Positions 17,412 through 27,234 are shown, numbered from the stretch's first letter. The stretch is 64,000 nt of DNA from Clostridioides difficile (GCF_900243075.1 NZ_OEZH01000132.1:1-64000), one strand, 5' to 3'. Numbers and translations: made by a program. Notes: generated from the letters alone by a model not told the origin.

Positions 17412-18956
17412 ATGAGGAATTTACAAAAAAAATTAATGTTTTTTTTATTTATTTGTATAATTTTACAAATTATATATACAACACCAGTCTATTCTTTACA
17501 CGAACTTTATAAAAACAACTCTATAAATAACTTTGAATCTATTATATTTAATAATCATTTTATTAGCAAATATGCGTTAAAGATAATATTTACTATGACT
17601 ATAGTATGTATAATACTTATCGTATATATAATATATGATAAATTAAATTTTAGAATTAAATTGCAAAAGACAGCATATACGGATAGTCTTACAGGAGCAA
17701 ATAATATAGATAAATTTTTGATTGATACTAACAAAATATTATGTAAAAATACTCAAGTAAAATATGCTTTAATGTATATAGATATTGACAAATTTAAATA
17801 TATAAATGACTTATTTGGATATGAAGTTGGAAATGAAATTTTACGGAATTTAACGAAGATTATTAAGAATAATACATTTGAAGAAGAAATGTTTGCGAGA
17901 ATATCGGCTGATAATTTTACTGTAATTATGAAATACATAGAAGAAGAAGATATAACAAATAGGTTAGAGATTATATTTAAAGAATTAGATTTATTTAATA
18001 ATAGCCAAGAGGAAAAATATAAGCTTGTTTTAAGCTGTGGAATCTATTTTATACTTCCAGAAGATAGAGATGTCAACTCGATAATAGATAGAGCTAATAT
18101 AGCTCATAAAATGGCAAAAGGAGGACATAAAAGTTCCTATGCATTTTATGATAATAAGATTCATGACCAAGAGATAAAAGAAAAAGAGATGGAAAACACA
18201 ATGTTTTCAAGTTTAGAAAATAAAGAATTCATTGTATACTTGCAACCTAAGATAGAACTTAATACAGGAGAGATACAAGGCTCAGAAGCACTTGTTCGAT
18301 GGAAAAGTCCTGATAAAGGATTAATACCTCCAAATGAATTTATCCCATTTTTTGAAAAAAACGGTTTTGTCATAAATTTAGATTTATATGTGCTTGAAGA
18401 AGTATGTATGCAGCTTAGAAGATGGATTAATACAGGCATAAATCCAGTGACCATTTCAGTTAATGTTTCAAGAATACATTTATATTGCAATAATTTTATA
18501 GAAACATATAAAAATATAATTGATAAATATGAAATACCCGCAAAGTATATAGAGCTTGAATTAACAGAGAATATTATATTTGATAATTTTGATATTTTAA
18601 TTGATATAATGAATAATTTAAAAGAAATAGGATTTTTAATATCTATGGATGATTTTGGTTCAGGATACTCATCATTAAATATGCTAAAAGAAATTCCTAT
18701 GGATATTTTAAAGCTTGACCAAAAATTTATTATGGAAACTTATAATAGTAATAGAAGTAAAATAATTGTTACTAAAGTAGTAGAAATGGCAAAAGAGTTA
18801 GGTATGAAAGTAATATCAGAAGGGGTTGAGACAGAAGAACAATTTGAACTTCTAAAGGAAGTAAAATGTGATATGGCACAGGGATATTTGTTTGGAAAAC
18901 CAATGCCAATTGAAGAATTTGAAAAATTGATTGTGTCCAGTTCAACAAAAGAATAG
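17412..18956 (+). CDS. pdcB: Phase-variable c-di-GMP phosphodiesterase (degenerate GGDEF, intact EAL)
   Basis: A 514-residue inner-membrane protein. Two hydrophobic helices lie at about 8-25 and 55-75. A GGDEF-fold domain (about 95-250) has lost its catalytic loop, reading ISADNF where GGDEF is expected, so it should not make c-di-GMP. The EAL domain (about 260-510) is complete: EALVRW, ELTEN, DDFGSGYSSL, KLDQKF and ISEGVETEEQ. It should hydrolyse c-di-GMP to pGpG and favour motility over attachment. The 24-bp inverted repeats upstream (17077-17338) match the known C. difficile switch controlling pdcB. Confidence 0.86.
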   Translation: MRNLQKKLMFFLFICIILQIIYTTPVYSLHELYKNNSINNFESIIFNNHFISKYALKIIFTMTIVCIILIVYIIYDKLNFRIKLQKTAYTDSLTGANNIDKFLIDTNKILCKNTQVKYALMYIDIDKFKYINDLFGYEVGNEILRNLTKIIKNNTFEEEMFARISADNFTVIMKYIEEEDITNRLEIIFKELDLFNNSQEEKYKLVLSCGIYFILPEDRDVNSIIDRANIAHKMAKGGHKSSYAFYDNKIHDQEIKEKEMENTMFSSLENKEFIVYLQPKIELNTGEIQGSEALVRWKSPDKGLIPPNEFIPFFEKNGFVINLDLYVLEEVCMQLRRWINTGINPVTISVNVSRIHLYCNNFIETYKNIIDKYEIPAKYIELELTENIIFDNFDILIDIMNNLKEIGFLISMDDFGSGYSSLNMLKEIPMDILKLDQKFIMETYNSNRSKIIVTKVVEMAKELGMKVISEGVETEEQFELLKEVKCDMAQGYLFGKPMPIEEFEKLIVSSSTKE

Positions 18957-18991
18957 TTAATTTATCTTATAAAAAATTTAATAAATTGCAT

Positions 18992-19027
18992 AAAAAATGA
19001 ACTCTAGTATAGTGTTCATTTTTTTAT
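18992..19027 (+). terminator. Terminator after pdcB
   Basis: AAAAAATGAACTCT and AGTGTTCATTTTTTT form a short hairpin ending in a T run between pdcB and the next operon. Confidence 0.8.
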
Positions 19028-19057
19028 GAGCTTTTTTATAAATTTGCTCAAAAGTAG

Positions 19058-19117
19058 TTGACATATAAACTGTATTATTATATTATTGTATTAAGTTATT
19101 AATACAATAATATAATA
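19058..19117 (+). promoter_or_regulatory. Promoter with perfect 19-bp palindromic operator
   Basis: TTGACA (19058-19063) and TATTAT (19081-19086) are 17 bases apart. Bases 19076-19094 and 19099-19117 are exact reverse complements with a 4-base centre (half-site core TTGTATTAA). The palindrome covers the -10 and start site and ends 8 bases before the GntR gene's upstream AGGAGG. It is the likely autorepression site of the GntR protein at 19125. Confidence 0.78.
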
Positions 19118-19124
19118 AGGAGGT

Positions 19125-19499
19125 ATGAACATGGAGTGGGAACTTGATAATAATAAACCTATATATATACAATTAGTAGAACATTTAAAACTAAAAATAA
19201 TTTCAGGAGAAATTAAAGTAGGTTCTAAACTAGAAACAGTGAGAGCACTTGCAGAAGATGCAGAAGTCAATCCAAATACAATGCAAAAAGCTCTAACAGA
19301 ACTTGAAAGACAAGGCTTAGTTTATAGTCAGAGAACTAAAGGAAGATTTGTAACAGATGACAATGAAAAAATAAAAGCAATGAAAGAGGAAATAGCTAAT
19401 GTGGAGATAAATACATTAAAGGAAACTCTAGAAAAGCTTGGATATGATAAAGATGAAATGCTAAAACTTATTACAGAAAATCTGAAAGGGGAATTATAA
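19125..19499 (+). CDS. GntR-family regulator, YtrA subfamily (second)
   Basis: A 124-residue winged-helix protein: NKPIYIQLVEHLKLKIISGE, then VRALAEDAEVNPNTMQKALTEL and a wing, then a short helical tail. There is no effector domain. It resembles the regulator at 5816 and likewise heads an ABC operon. ATG at 19131 (second Met) is an alternative start. The perfect palindrome upstream supports autoregulation. Confidence 0.9.
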   Translation: MNMEWELDNNKPIYIQLVEHLKLKIISGEIKVGSKLETVRALAEDAEVNPNTMQKALTELERQGLVYSQRTKGRFVTDDNEKIKAMKEEIANVEINTLKETLEKLGYDKDEMLKLITENLKGEL

Positions 19500-19500
19500 G

Positions 19501-20226
19501 ATGGATAAAAATATAAATAATATTTCTCAAGATGGAATAGTTGAATTTAAAAGTGTAAATAAAGGCTATGGAACTAAGAATGTTTTGAAGAATATCGAGT
19601 TGAAGATACCAAGGGGCAAAATAGTTGGATTGTTAGGACCTAATGGAAGTGGCAAAAGTACAATGATTAAGTTAATGAATGGATTATTACAGCCTGATAA
19701 TGGTGAAATTATGATAAATGGAATGAAACCATCAATAGAAACTAAAAAAATAGTTTCATATTTACCAGAAAGAACTTATTTAAATGATTGGATGAAGGTA
19801 TCAGATTTACTTAAGTTTTTCTATGATTTTTATAGTGATTTTGATGTTAGAAGAGCAAATGAGATGATTAAGAGTTTAGATATTGATGTAAATGAAAGGT
19901 TAAAGACAATGTCTAAAGGAACTAAAGAAAAAGTTCAACTTATCTTAGTAATGTCAAGAAATGCAAGCATATATATATTGGATGAACCTATTGGAGGTGT
20001 TGATCCAGCTGCAAGGTCATATATACTTAAGACTATATTAAAAAATTATTCTGAAGATAGTACTTTACTGATTGCTACTCACTTAATCAGTGAAATAGAA
20101 AATATATGTGACGAGGTAATATTCATATCAAAAGGAGAGATAGTATTACAAGGAGATGTTGAAGCAATAAGAGAAGAAAAAGGAAAATCTATAGATGCAT
20201 TATTTAGGGAGGAATTCAAATGTTAG
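19501..20226 (+). CDS. ABC transporter ATP-binding protein
   Basis: A 241-residue ATPase with Walker A GPNGSGKST near residue 46, a degenerate signature MSKGTKEKVQL, Walker B IYILDEPIGGVD and H-loop ATHLISEIE. It starts one base after the GntR stop and overlaps the permease by 7 bases, giving a tight three-gene unit. The group is often linked to peptide-antibiotic stress, but no substrate can be read here. Confidence 0.9.
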   Translation: MDKNINNISQDGIVEFKSVNKGYGTKNVLKNIELKIPRGKIVGLLGPNGSGKSTMIKLMNGLLQPDNGEIMINGMKPSIETKKIVSYLPERTYLNDWMKVSDLLKFFYDFYSDFDVRRANEMIKSLDIDVNERLKTMSKGTKEKVQLILVMSRNASIYILDEPIGGVDPAARSYILKTILKNYSEDSTLLIATHLISEIENICDEVIFISKGEIVLQGDVEAIREEKGKSIDALFREEFKC

Positions 20227-20984
20227 GTAAATTATTAAAATATGAGTTAAAAGCAAGTGGAAGAACATTCATACCATTATATATAGCCATATTGATAGTA
20301 GCTGTATTTAATGGAATATTTATGAATACAAATATATTTCAGATACAAGGAATAGGAATACTGATATTAACAAGTCTTTTTATGGCATTAGGAGTTTTAA
20401 CTGTTGTAGTTGCAATTCAAAGGTTTAGAAAAAATCTTTTGGGGGATGAAGGTTATTTGATGTTCACTCTTCCTGTTAGCACTAGTTCACTTATATTGTC
20501 TAAATGCATAACAGCACTTATATATGCTGTGCTTAGTTTTATAGTTGCAGTATTCACTTTTGGAGTACTTATGCTTTCTAGTGCTTCTGGAATTCTCTTA
20601 CCTGAAATTTTAGAGTTGTTTAATACTGGTTTTAAATGGATTTCTGAAAACTTTTTAGATATTTTATTATTAGTAGTAGCAATGTTTATTTCATATTCAT
20701 CATTTATTTTGTTATTATATACATCACTTTCAATGGGACAATTGCCAAAATTTAATAAACATAGAAATATAGTTGCATTTGCTTCTTTTATAGCTATAAA
20801 TATAGTAATATCAACTATTGGAGATGTAGTTGAAAGAGCTTTGCCAAATGAAAATACAAATATGATATATCATATTTATCAAAGTCCTCATTTTATGCTT
20901 GCAATACTTGGTAGTATTGCAGTTGTGGTAATACTATTTTTCGCTACAAAATTTATATTAGATAAAAAATTAAATTTAGAATAA
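20220..20984 (+). CDS. ABC transporter permease
   Basis: A 254-residue membrane protein with about six hydrophobic segments. After the second segment it has RFRKNLLGDEGYLMFTLPVS, a motif resembling those in ABC-2 permeases of bacitracin/lantibiotic-type exporters. It partners the ATPase at 19501. A strong terminator follows at 20996. Confidence 0.85.
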   Translation: MLGKLLKYELKASGRTFIPLYIAILIVAVFNGIFMNTNIFQIQGIGILILTSLFMALGVLTVVVAIQRFRKNLLGDEGYLMFTLPVSTSSLILSKCITALIYAVLSFIVAVFTFGVLMLSSASGILLPEILELFNTGFKWISENFLDILLLVVAMFISYSSFILLLYTSLSMGQLPKFNKHRNIVAFASFIAINIVISTIGDVVERALPNENTNMIYHIYQSPHFMLAILGSIAVVVILFFATKFILDKKLNLE

Positions 20985-20995
20985 ATATTTTTATA

Positions 20996-21040
20996 GGGAG
21001 CCATCTTTTGAGTAATATTAAAAGATGGCTCTTATTATTT
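20996..21040 (+). terminator. Terminator after GntR-ABC operon
   Basis: GAGCCATCTTTT (20998-21009) pairs with AAAAGATGGCTC (21020-21031) and is followed by a T-rich tract. Confidence 0.85.
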
Positions 21041-21205
21041 ATATAGTTAATTCATATATAAAATATGAATAAATCTTTATTTCTAGTTAAATATGTACAT
21101 ATATTGTATAATGAGATTGTATGTTAAATTTTAAGTAAATAATTGTATACTTGATATAAGTAATATCAAAAAAATTTAAAGATATATAGATTTGAGGGAG
21201 AAAAT

Positions 21206-22456
21206 ATGAAAAGTTATACAAAGGCTAAGTGGAGTGTTTGGGGTATAGTTACATTTTCATTTGTTTTAGTCTTATTTTTAAGGATGTCAACAGCTGTTGT
21301 TTCAGATAATTTAGCAAATGAATTAGATTTTAATTCTATACAAATTTCAAATATAGCATCCGTTTGCCTATATGCATATGCATTTATGCAAATACCTGCA
21401 GGAATTTTAATTGATAAATATGGACCAAGAAAGATTAGTAGTCTTGGAATAATAATGGCAAGTTTAGGATCAATTTTATTTGGATTGATTCAAAATATAG
21501 AATTAGCATATATTTCTCGTATAATTGTAGGGGCAGGAACATCAGTAATATTACTTTGTATTTTAAAAATTCAAGGGAGATGGTTTAATAAATCAGAATT
21601 TGCTTCTGCAACAGCTAAATTTTCATTTGTAGGGAATTTAGGAGGAGTTCTTGCCACTTTTCCACTTGTGTTTCTGTCTGAACTTGTTGGTTGGAGAAAT
21701 TCATTTTTATTAATAGGTATAATTGGTGTTGTAATTGGATGTTTTATATATATTATTGTTAGAGATACACCAAGAGAGTATGGATTTAATGTAGATATAG
21801 ATTCTTATGAAGAGTCAGAAAAGATTAATGTTATTGATGGAATCAAGTCTGTTATAAAGAATAAATCAACGTGGTATAACTCAATGATAATGTTCTCTTT
21901 TGTAGGTCTGACAAGTGCATTTACAAGTCTATGGGGAGTAAGATATATAATGGATGTTTATGGAGTGAGTAAGAGTTTTTCTGCATTTATAGTATCATTT
22001 TTTACATATGGATTTATATTTGGTTCAATAATTATGGATTTTGTATTTGCTAAAATAAGGTCTAGTAAGTTTAATATAATAAAATATGGAGCAATAATAG
22101 ATTTGTTTATATGGCTTGTAATTGTAGTTGTATACCAAGTAAAACCACCAATTGTGGTTTTACCAATATCATTCTTTATTATGGGATGTATAGTTATGTC
22201 ACATCTACAGGTTTTTAACGATGCGAAGTATAAAAATAAAGAAATTTATTCTGGACTGGCAACTAGTGTTATTAATACTTTTGAATTTATAGGAAGTGGC
22301 ATTATTAATTTGATTATAGCCATTTCTTTGCAAGTAAATTCATACAATATAGTTGATGGATATAAAAGAGGCTTTGTAGTATTTATAGTACTAAGTATTA
22401 TAACTATAGTGTCATCCCATTTAGGAGTAAAAAATGACGATTTCAAGACTCTATAG
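21206..22456 (+). CDS. Major facilitator superfamily transporter
   Basis: A 416-residue protein with about 12 hydrophobic helices. The MFS loop 2-3 motif is seen as GILIDKYGPRKI near residue 75. Loop 2-3 and the RDTPREYGF linker near residue 190 resemble the anion/sugar-phosphate symporter branch. The substrate is unassigned. The gene is monocistronic with a GAGGGAG ribosome site, and I see no linked enzyme. Confidence 0.85.
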   Translation: MKSYTKAKWSVWGIVTFSFVLVLFLRMSTAVVSDNLANELDFNSIQISNIASVCLYAYAFMQIPAGILIDKYGPRKISSLGIIMASLGSILFGLIQNIELAYISRIIVGAGTSVILLCILKIQGRWFNKSEFASATAKFSFVGNLGGVLATFPLVFLSELVGWRNSFLLIGIIGVVIGCFIYIIVRDTPREYGFNVDIDSYEESEKINVIDGIKSVIKNKSTWYNSMIMFSFVGLTSAFTSLWGVRYIMDVYGVSKSFSAFIVSFFTYGFIFGSIIMDFVFAKIRSSKFNIIKYGAIIDLFIWLVIVVVYQVKPPIVVLPISFFIMGCIVMSHLQVFNDAKYKNKEIYSGLATSVINTFEFIGSGIINLIIAISLQVNSYNIVDGYKRGFVVFIVLSIITIVSSHLGVKNDDFKTL

Positions 22457-22643
22457 TATTTTATTAATTAGTTTAATTTAGCATTATATTTTGCATATAA
22501 CAAAGAGCGTATATTTATTTTAGATGTATAATTGGAATATAAATCTTGTTTACTATGTTTAAATGGTATTGTATTATATTAAATAGAAAATAAGAACTTT
22601 AAACTATAATATTGGTTCTAAAATATAATGTAAGGAGCTTTTT

Positions 22644-23528
22644 ATGGACACGACAAAAATAGATGATATAAGCAAGTTAGATTTAAATAATCTAGATATT
22701 AATAAGATGGATATGGGAGGTATAATGGAAAGCCTTTTAGAATGGGCAACTACAAGTGGAGTAAAGCTTATAATAGGTATACTTATACTTTCTATTGGAT
22801 TTAAAATAATAAAAAAATTTGTAAACCATGTTATGTTATTGCTTGGGAAAAAAGACATTGATTTGACTTTAAGAAAGTTTTTGAAATCTCTTCTTTTGAG
22901 TGTACTTAAAGTTGCTGTCATAATAATTGTCCTAGAATATTGGGGAATGAGTTTATCTAGTTTTGCTGCAGTGATAGCATCAGCAGGGGTAGCAGTAGGT
23001 TTAGCATTACAAGGTAGTTTATCAAATTTTGCTGGAGGATTTATTATACTTTTGATTAGACCTTTTAAAGTAGGAGATTACATAGAAGCAGCAGGCCATG
23101 GAGGAACAGTTGAACAAATAGGACTTTTTTATACACAATTGGTTACTCCAGATAATAAGCAGATACTTATACCTAATGGTTCTGTATCAAATGATAGTCT
23201 AATAAACTATTCATCAAAGAATACTAGACGAGTTGATTTAACCTTTAGTGTAGGATATGAAGATGATATATTGCATGTTAGAAGAGTTCTTAAAGAGATT
23301 GTTAATAATCATAAATTAATAATAAATGAACCAGAACCATTTATAGGGATAGTAGAACATGGAGATAATGCTATTAAATTTGCAGTTAGAGTTTGGTGTA
23401 AGACAGAAGATTATTGGACAATTTATCTTGATTTACTAGAAGAAGTTAAAGTTAGATTTGATGAAGAAGAAATTACAATTCCTTATCCTAAAATGGACTT
23501 AACATTAAAAGAATTAAAGCGAATTTAA
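22644..23528 (+). CDS. mscS: Small-conductance mechanosensitive channel
   Basis: A 294-residue protein with two to three N-terminal helices and the pore helix region ASAGVAVGLALQGSLSNFAGG near residue 112, followed by the MscS beta-domain signature PFKVGDYIE. The C-terminal alpha/beta domain is complete. It should gate under membrane tension and release solutes on osmotic downshock. The first 30 residues (DDISKLDLNNLDINKMDMGG) are hydrophilic. MITE-like copy 3 follows. Confidence 0.93.
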   Translation: MDTTKIDDISKLDLNNLDINKMDMGGIMESLLEWATTSGVKLIIGILILSIGFKIIKKFVNHVMLLLGKKDIDLTLRKFLKSLLLSVLKVAVIIIVLEYWGMSLSSFAAVIASAGVAVGLALQGSLSNFAGGFIILLIRPFKVGDYIEAAGHGGTVEQIGLFYTQLVTPDNKQILIPNGSVSNDSLINYSSKNTRRVDLTFSVGYEDDILHVRRVLKEIVNNHKLIINEPEPFIGIVEHGDNAIKFAVRVWCKTEDYWTIYLDLLEEVKVRFDEEEITIPYPKMDLTLKELKRI

Positions 23529-23635
23529 TTATTTAATTATGGTGTTTAAATTGAAGAATATCATATAGATATATTTATAAAATTTATAAAAAATTAATAA
23601 GTATTGTTATTTTATAAGTAAAAATATAAAAAAAT

Positions 23636-23750
23636 GGGAGTGTCTCAAAATGAACTTTTTAGTTCATGAGGCACTCTTTTTGCATGAAATCAAATATATT
23701 TTTATTATTTCAACAATGAAAAAGAGGCTTATCTCTATTTTGAGACAGTA
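23636..23750 (+). mobile_element. MITE-like repeat, copy 3
   Basis: A 115-bp element starting GGGAGTGTCTCAAAATGAACT and ending ATTTTGAGACAGT. It is nearly identical to copies at 11151 and 58966 through the shared ATGAGGCACTCTTTTTG and AGGCTTATCT segments. The first half forms a hairpin followed by TTTTT, giving a terminator after mscS. Confidence 0.82.
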
Positions 23751-23897
23751 GCATTTTTTATGTAACTTTGATTTTAATAAATATAAATTTTAAAGTTTTA
23801 AAATTACTAAAATAATAGGAATTTTCAATATAAAAGGGTAAATAAAGGGTTTAGAGGGTATAATATAGAATAAATTAATTATTTAAGGAGGATTCTT

Positions 23898-24515
23898 ATG
23901 TGTAAAAAAACGTATTTATTAGTAATAAGTATACTTATTGCAGGTTTATTAACTGCATGTAGCAAAAATCCAAATACAGATTCAGGACAATCACAAGATA
24001 ATACAAAGAAAGAGACAAATGCTTCAAGTAGTGCTTTAAAAGATGAAAAAAATAATGAAAATTTAATGGAACAAGATTTTAAAGTACCGTATACAGATGC
24101 AATAAACATATTTAAAGATAAATATAAGGATGCTGACATAGTAGACTTAAGTCTTGAAAGAGATTTAAATAAATTTGTTTATACTGTTGAAGGTGTAGAC
24201 GATAATAATGAATATAAGATGAAAATTGACGCTAATACAAAAGATGTACTGCAAGATAAAACAGAAAAATTGGATTCAGAAGATTTAAATGGAGTTGCTA
24301 GAAAAGAAAAATTAGATTTAAATGATATAATAACACCTCAACAAGCTATGGAAATTGCATTAAAAGAACAAAATGGAATAGTGAAAGAATGGAGTTTAGA
24401 TAAAGATTTAGATGTTACTTTTTATAAAGTAAGAATAGATAAAGATAAAAATGAATATGACATAAAAGTAGATTCTAAAAATGGAACTATATTAGAGGTA
24501 GAAAAAGAAGATTAG
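23898..24515 (+). CDS. PepSY-domain lipoprotein
   Basis: A 205-residue exported protein. The signal peptide ends in the lipobox LTAC with Cys21, followed by a Ser/Lys/Asn-rich linker. Two PepSY-like repeats follow: residues about 65-115 (YTDAINIFKDKYKDADIVDLSLE...YTVEGVDDNNEYKMKID) and about 135-200 (TPQQAMEIALKEQNGIVKEWSLD...YKVRIDKDKNEYDIKVD). PepSY domains often inhibit proteases or sense them at the cell surface. The partner is unknown. It lies upstream of the flavodiiron gene but with its own spacing. Confidence 0.85.
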   Translation: MCKKTYLLVISILIAGLLTACSKNPNTDSGQSQDNTKKETNASSSALKDEKNNENLMEQDFKVPYTDAINIFKDKYKDADIVDLSLERDLNKFVYTVEGVDDNNEYKMKIDANTKDVLQDKTEKLDSEDLNGVARKEKLDLNDIITPQQAMEIALKEQNGIVKEWSLDKDLDVTFYKVRIDKDKNEYDIKVDSKNGTILEVEKED

Positions 24516-24622
24516 AAGTTTTAGATTACTTTTAAAATAATTTCTTTTTTGAATAAAATTTGTTTAAAATATAACAAGCAGGGTATAAAAAGATTAAATA
24601 ACTATTTTAGGAGGAGTACGGT

Positions 24623-27154
24623 ATGTCATTGAAATCACTAAAAATAAAAGAAAATTTATATTGGGTAGGTTCGCTTGACCCTGATTTAAGAGTATTTGAC
24701 ATAATTATGTATACACCTTATGGAACTACTTATAATTCATATGTATTAAAAGGGACAGAAAAAACAGTTTTATTTGAGACAGTTAAAGATAAGCATTTTG
24801 ACAATTATATTGAAAGATTAAATGATTTAAATATAGATTTTGAAAAAATAGACTATATTGTTATAAGTCATACTGAACCAGACCATGCAGGAAGTGTTGA
24901 AAAGCTTTTGGATTTAGCTAAAAATGCAAAAGTAGTAGCTTCAGAAACTGCAATTAAATATCTTAAGGAAATCGTAAACAAAGACTTTGAATATGTTGCA
25001 GTTACAGATGGAGATACATTATCACTTGGAGATAAAACTTTAGAATTTTTCTCTGTACCTATGCTTCATTGGCCAGATACTATATACACATATATAAAAG
25101 AGGATAAAACCCTTGTAACATGTGATTCATTTGGTAGTCATTATAGTAATGATAAGATAGTAAATACACTTGATGAAAATGAAGAAAAGGATTACTTAGA
25201 TGCTTTGAGATACTATTATGATTGTATAATGGGACCATTCAAACCATCTATGGTAACTGCTATAGAAAAGATAAAAGATTTAGATATAGATACTGTATGT
25301 CCAGGTCATGGTCCAGTATTAACTGAAAATCCTAAAAAAATTATAGACCTTTATTATAATTGGAGTGTAAATGAACAAATAAAGTTAGAAAAAGAAGTTA
25401 CAATTTGTTATGTTTCTGCACATGGATATACAAAGATTATGGCAGAAGCTATAAAATCATATATTGAAAAAAATAGCAATTATAAAGTAAATTTATTTGA
25501 TGTAATAGAGCATAAGCAAGAAGAGATTCTAGCAAAAATAGCAGTATCACAAGGTGTATTATTTGGGACACCAACAATATTAGGAGATGCATTAAAGCCT
25601 ATTTGGGATATATTAGTGTCCTTAAACCCAGTTCTTCATGGTGGAAAAGTTGCTTCAGTATTTGGCTCATATGGATGGAGTGGAGAAGGTATCGAAAATG
25701 CTATGGAGAGAATAAATCAGCTTAGAATGACAGCGGTAAAACCTTTTTCTGTTAACTTTAAACCATCAAGTGAAGAGATTGATAAATTACATTCTTATAC
25801 AGGTAAATTTTTAGATAAGTTAAACTCTACTTTTGGAAGTAAAAAGAAGACTAAGAAATTTAAGTGTGTAATTTGTAATGAAGTATTTGAAGGGGATAGT
25901 GCTCCTAGTGTATGCCCTGTGTGTGGAGCTAAGGAAGACCAATTTATAGAAATTGAAGAAGATGAAGTTACTTTTAGAAGAGATACTGATGAATACTTTG
26001 TGATAGTAGGAAATGGAGCAGCTGGTTTTTATGCAGCAGATGCTATAAGAAAAAGAAATAAAACTTGTAAGATAACTATGATTTCTAATGAAGAAGAGTT
26101 AACTTACTATAGACCTGCACTTTCTGATGGTATAAATGAAGAACTTGGTTCAGATTTCTATATGGAAGATAAAGCTTGGTATGACGAAAACAATATAGTC
26201 GTGATATTAGGAACAAATGTAGATAAATTAGATGAAGTAAATAAAACTATTATAGTGAATGATGGAGCTATTAAATTTGATAAGCTTGTAATAGCTACAG
26301 GAAGTAGAAACTTTATACCACCAATTAAAGGTCATGATTTAGAAAACGTGTTTACTCTTAGAAATATAAAAGATTTATATAGTGTGAAGGAAGCACTAGA
26401 AAAATCTAAGAAAGTTGTAGTAATTGGTGGAGGTTTATTAGGACTTGAAGCTGCATGGGAATTTAGATTGAAAGGTTTAGAAGTAGTAGTAGTTGAAGCA
26501 ATGGATAGTATATTATCAAAACAGCTTGATAAAGAAGGCAGTAAAATATTAGAACAATGTGTAAGAGATACAGGAATAGATGTAAGACTAGGTGTAGCAG
26601 TTGATGGTATTGAAGGTGATGGAAAAGCTCAAAAAGTTATATTTAAAGACGGAGATAGTATCGATTGTGATATGGTAGTATTTTCAATTGGTGTAAGAGC
26701 AAACACTCAAATGGTTCAAGATACATCTGTAAAAGTTGACAGAGGTATTGTTGTAGATAAGACATTACAGACAACTATTAAAGATATATATGCTTGTGGA
26801 GATGTTGCACAAGTGGAAAATACTAGTTTAGCAATATGGCCATCTTCAGTAGAAATGGGAAAAATAGCAGGAGCAAATGCAAGTGGAGATAATTTGACAT
26901 TTGAAAGTGATGTATATCCAGTTTCATTAGATGCAATGAATGTAAAAGTATTTAGTATTGGTAATATACAAAATTTTGATAAAGAAATTTCATCAAAAGA
27001 TGAAGGAAAAAGAATATATAAAAAATTATTCATGAAAGAAGGCTCATTAGTAGGAGCTATACTTATAAATGATTTAAGTTGTACTGTTAAATTGATAAGA
27101 TTAATATCTGAAAAAGGTGATTTTGAGGATATTATGAAGGCAGATATACTATAG
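24623..27154 (+). CDS. Class F flavodiiron protein: flavodiiron-rubredoxin-NAD(P)H:rubredoxin reductase fusion
   Basis: An 843-residue soluble protein that carries a whole electron chain. Residues about 1-250 are a metallo-beta-lactamase-like domain with the diiron ligand motif HTEPDH. Residues about 255-400 are a flavodoxin (FMN) domain. Residues about 412-450 are rubredoxin with CVIC and CPVC. From about 462 it is an FAD/NADH reductase (VGNGAAGFYAA, VVIGGGLLGLEAAWE, CGDVAQ). Class F enzymes reduce O2 to water with NADH, protecting strict anaerobes, and some also reduce NO. C. difficile has a characterised enzyme of this architecture. Confidence 0.95.
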   Translation: MSLKSLKIKENLYWVGSLDPDLRVFDIIMYTPYGTTYNSYVLKGTEKTVLFETVKDKHFDNYIERLNDLNIDFEKIDYIVISHTEPDHAGSVEKLLDLAKNAKVVASETAIKYLKEIVNKDFEYVAVTDGDTLSLGDKTLEFFSVPMLHWPDTIYTYIKEDKTLVTCDSFGSHYSNDKIVNTLDENEEKDYLDALRYYYDCIMGPFKPSMVTAIEKIKDLDIDTVCPGHGPVLTENPKKIIDLYYNWSVNEQIKLEKEVTICYVSAHGYTKIMAEAIKSYIEKNSNYKVNLFDVIEHKQEEILAKIAVSQGVLFGTPTILGDALKPIWDILVSLNPVLHGGKVASVFGSYGWSGEGIENAMERINQLRMTAVKPFSVNFKPSSEEIDKLHSYTGKFLDKLNSTFGSKKKTKKFKCVICNEVFEGDSAPSVCPVCGAKEDQFIEIEEDEVTFRRDTDEYFVIVGNGAAGFYAADAIRKRNKTCKITMISNEEELTYYRPALSDGINEELGSDFYMEDKAWYDENNIVVILGTNVDKLDEVNKTIIVNDGAIKFDKLVIATGSRNFIPPIKGHDLENVFTLRNIKDLYSVKEALEKSKKVVVIGGGLLGLEAAWEFRLKGLEVVVVEAMDSILSKQLDKEGSKILEQCVRDTGIDVRLGVAVDGIEGDGKAQKVIFKDGDSIDCDMVVFSIGVRANTQMVQDTSVKVDRGIVVDKTLQTTIKDIYACGDVAQVENTSLAIWPSSVEMGKIAGANASGDNLTFESDVYPVSLDAMNVKVFSIGNIQNFDKEISSKDEGKRIYKKLFMKEGSLVGAILINDLSCTVKLIRLISEKGDFEDIMKADIL

Positions 27155-27171
27155 TTTAAATACATTAAAAT

Positions 27172-27234
27172 AAAAAGGAGTTGTTTCAAAATTGATTTTT
27201 TTCTAATCAAATTTAAAATTCAACTCCTTTTTTG
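27172..27234 (+). terminator. Terminator after flavodiiron gene
   Basis: AAAAAGGAGTTG pairs with CAACTCCTTTTTT over a loop that itself contains a small hairpin (TTGAT...ATCAA). Its GTTTCAAAA segment faintly recalls the MITE ends but the rest does not align. Confidence 0.85.
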
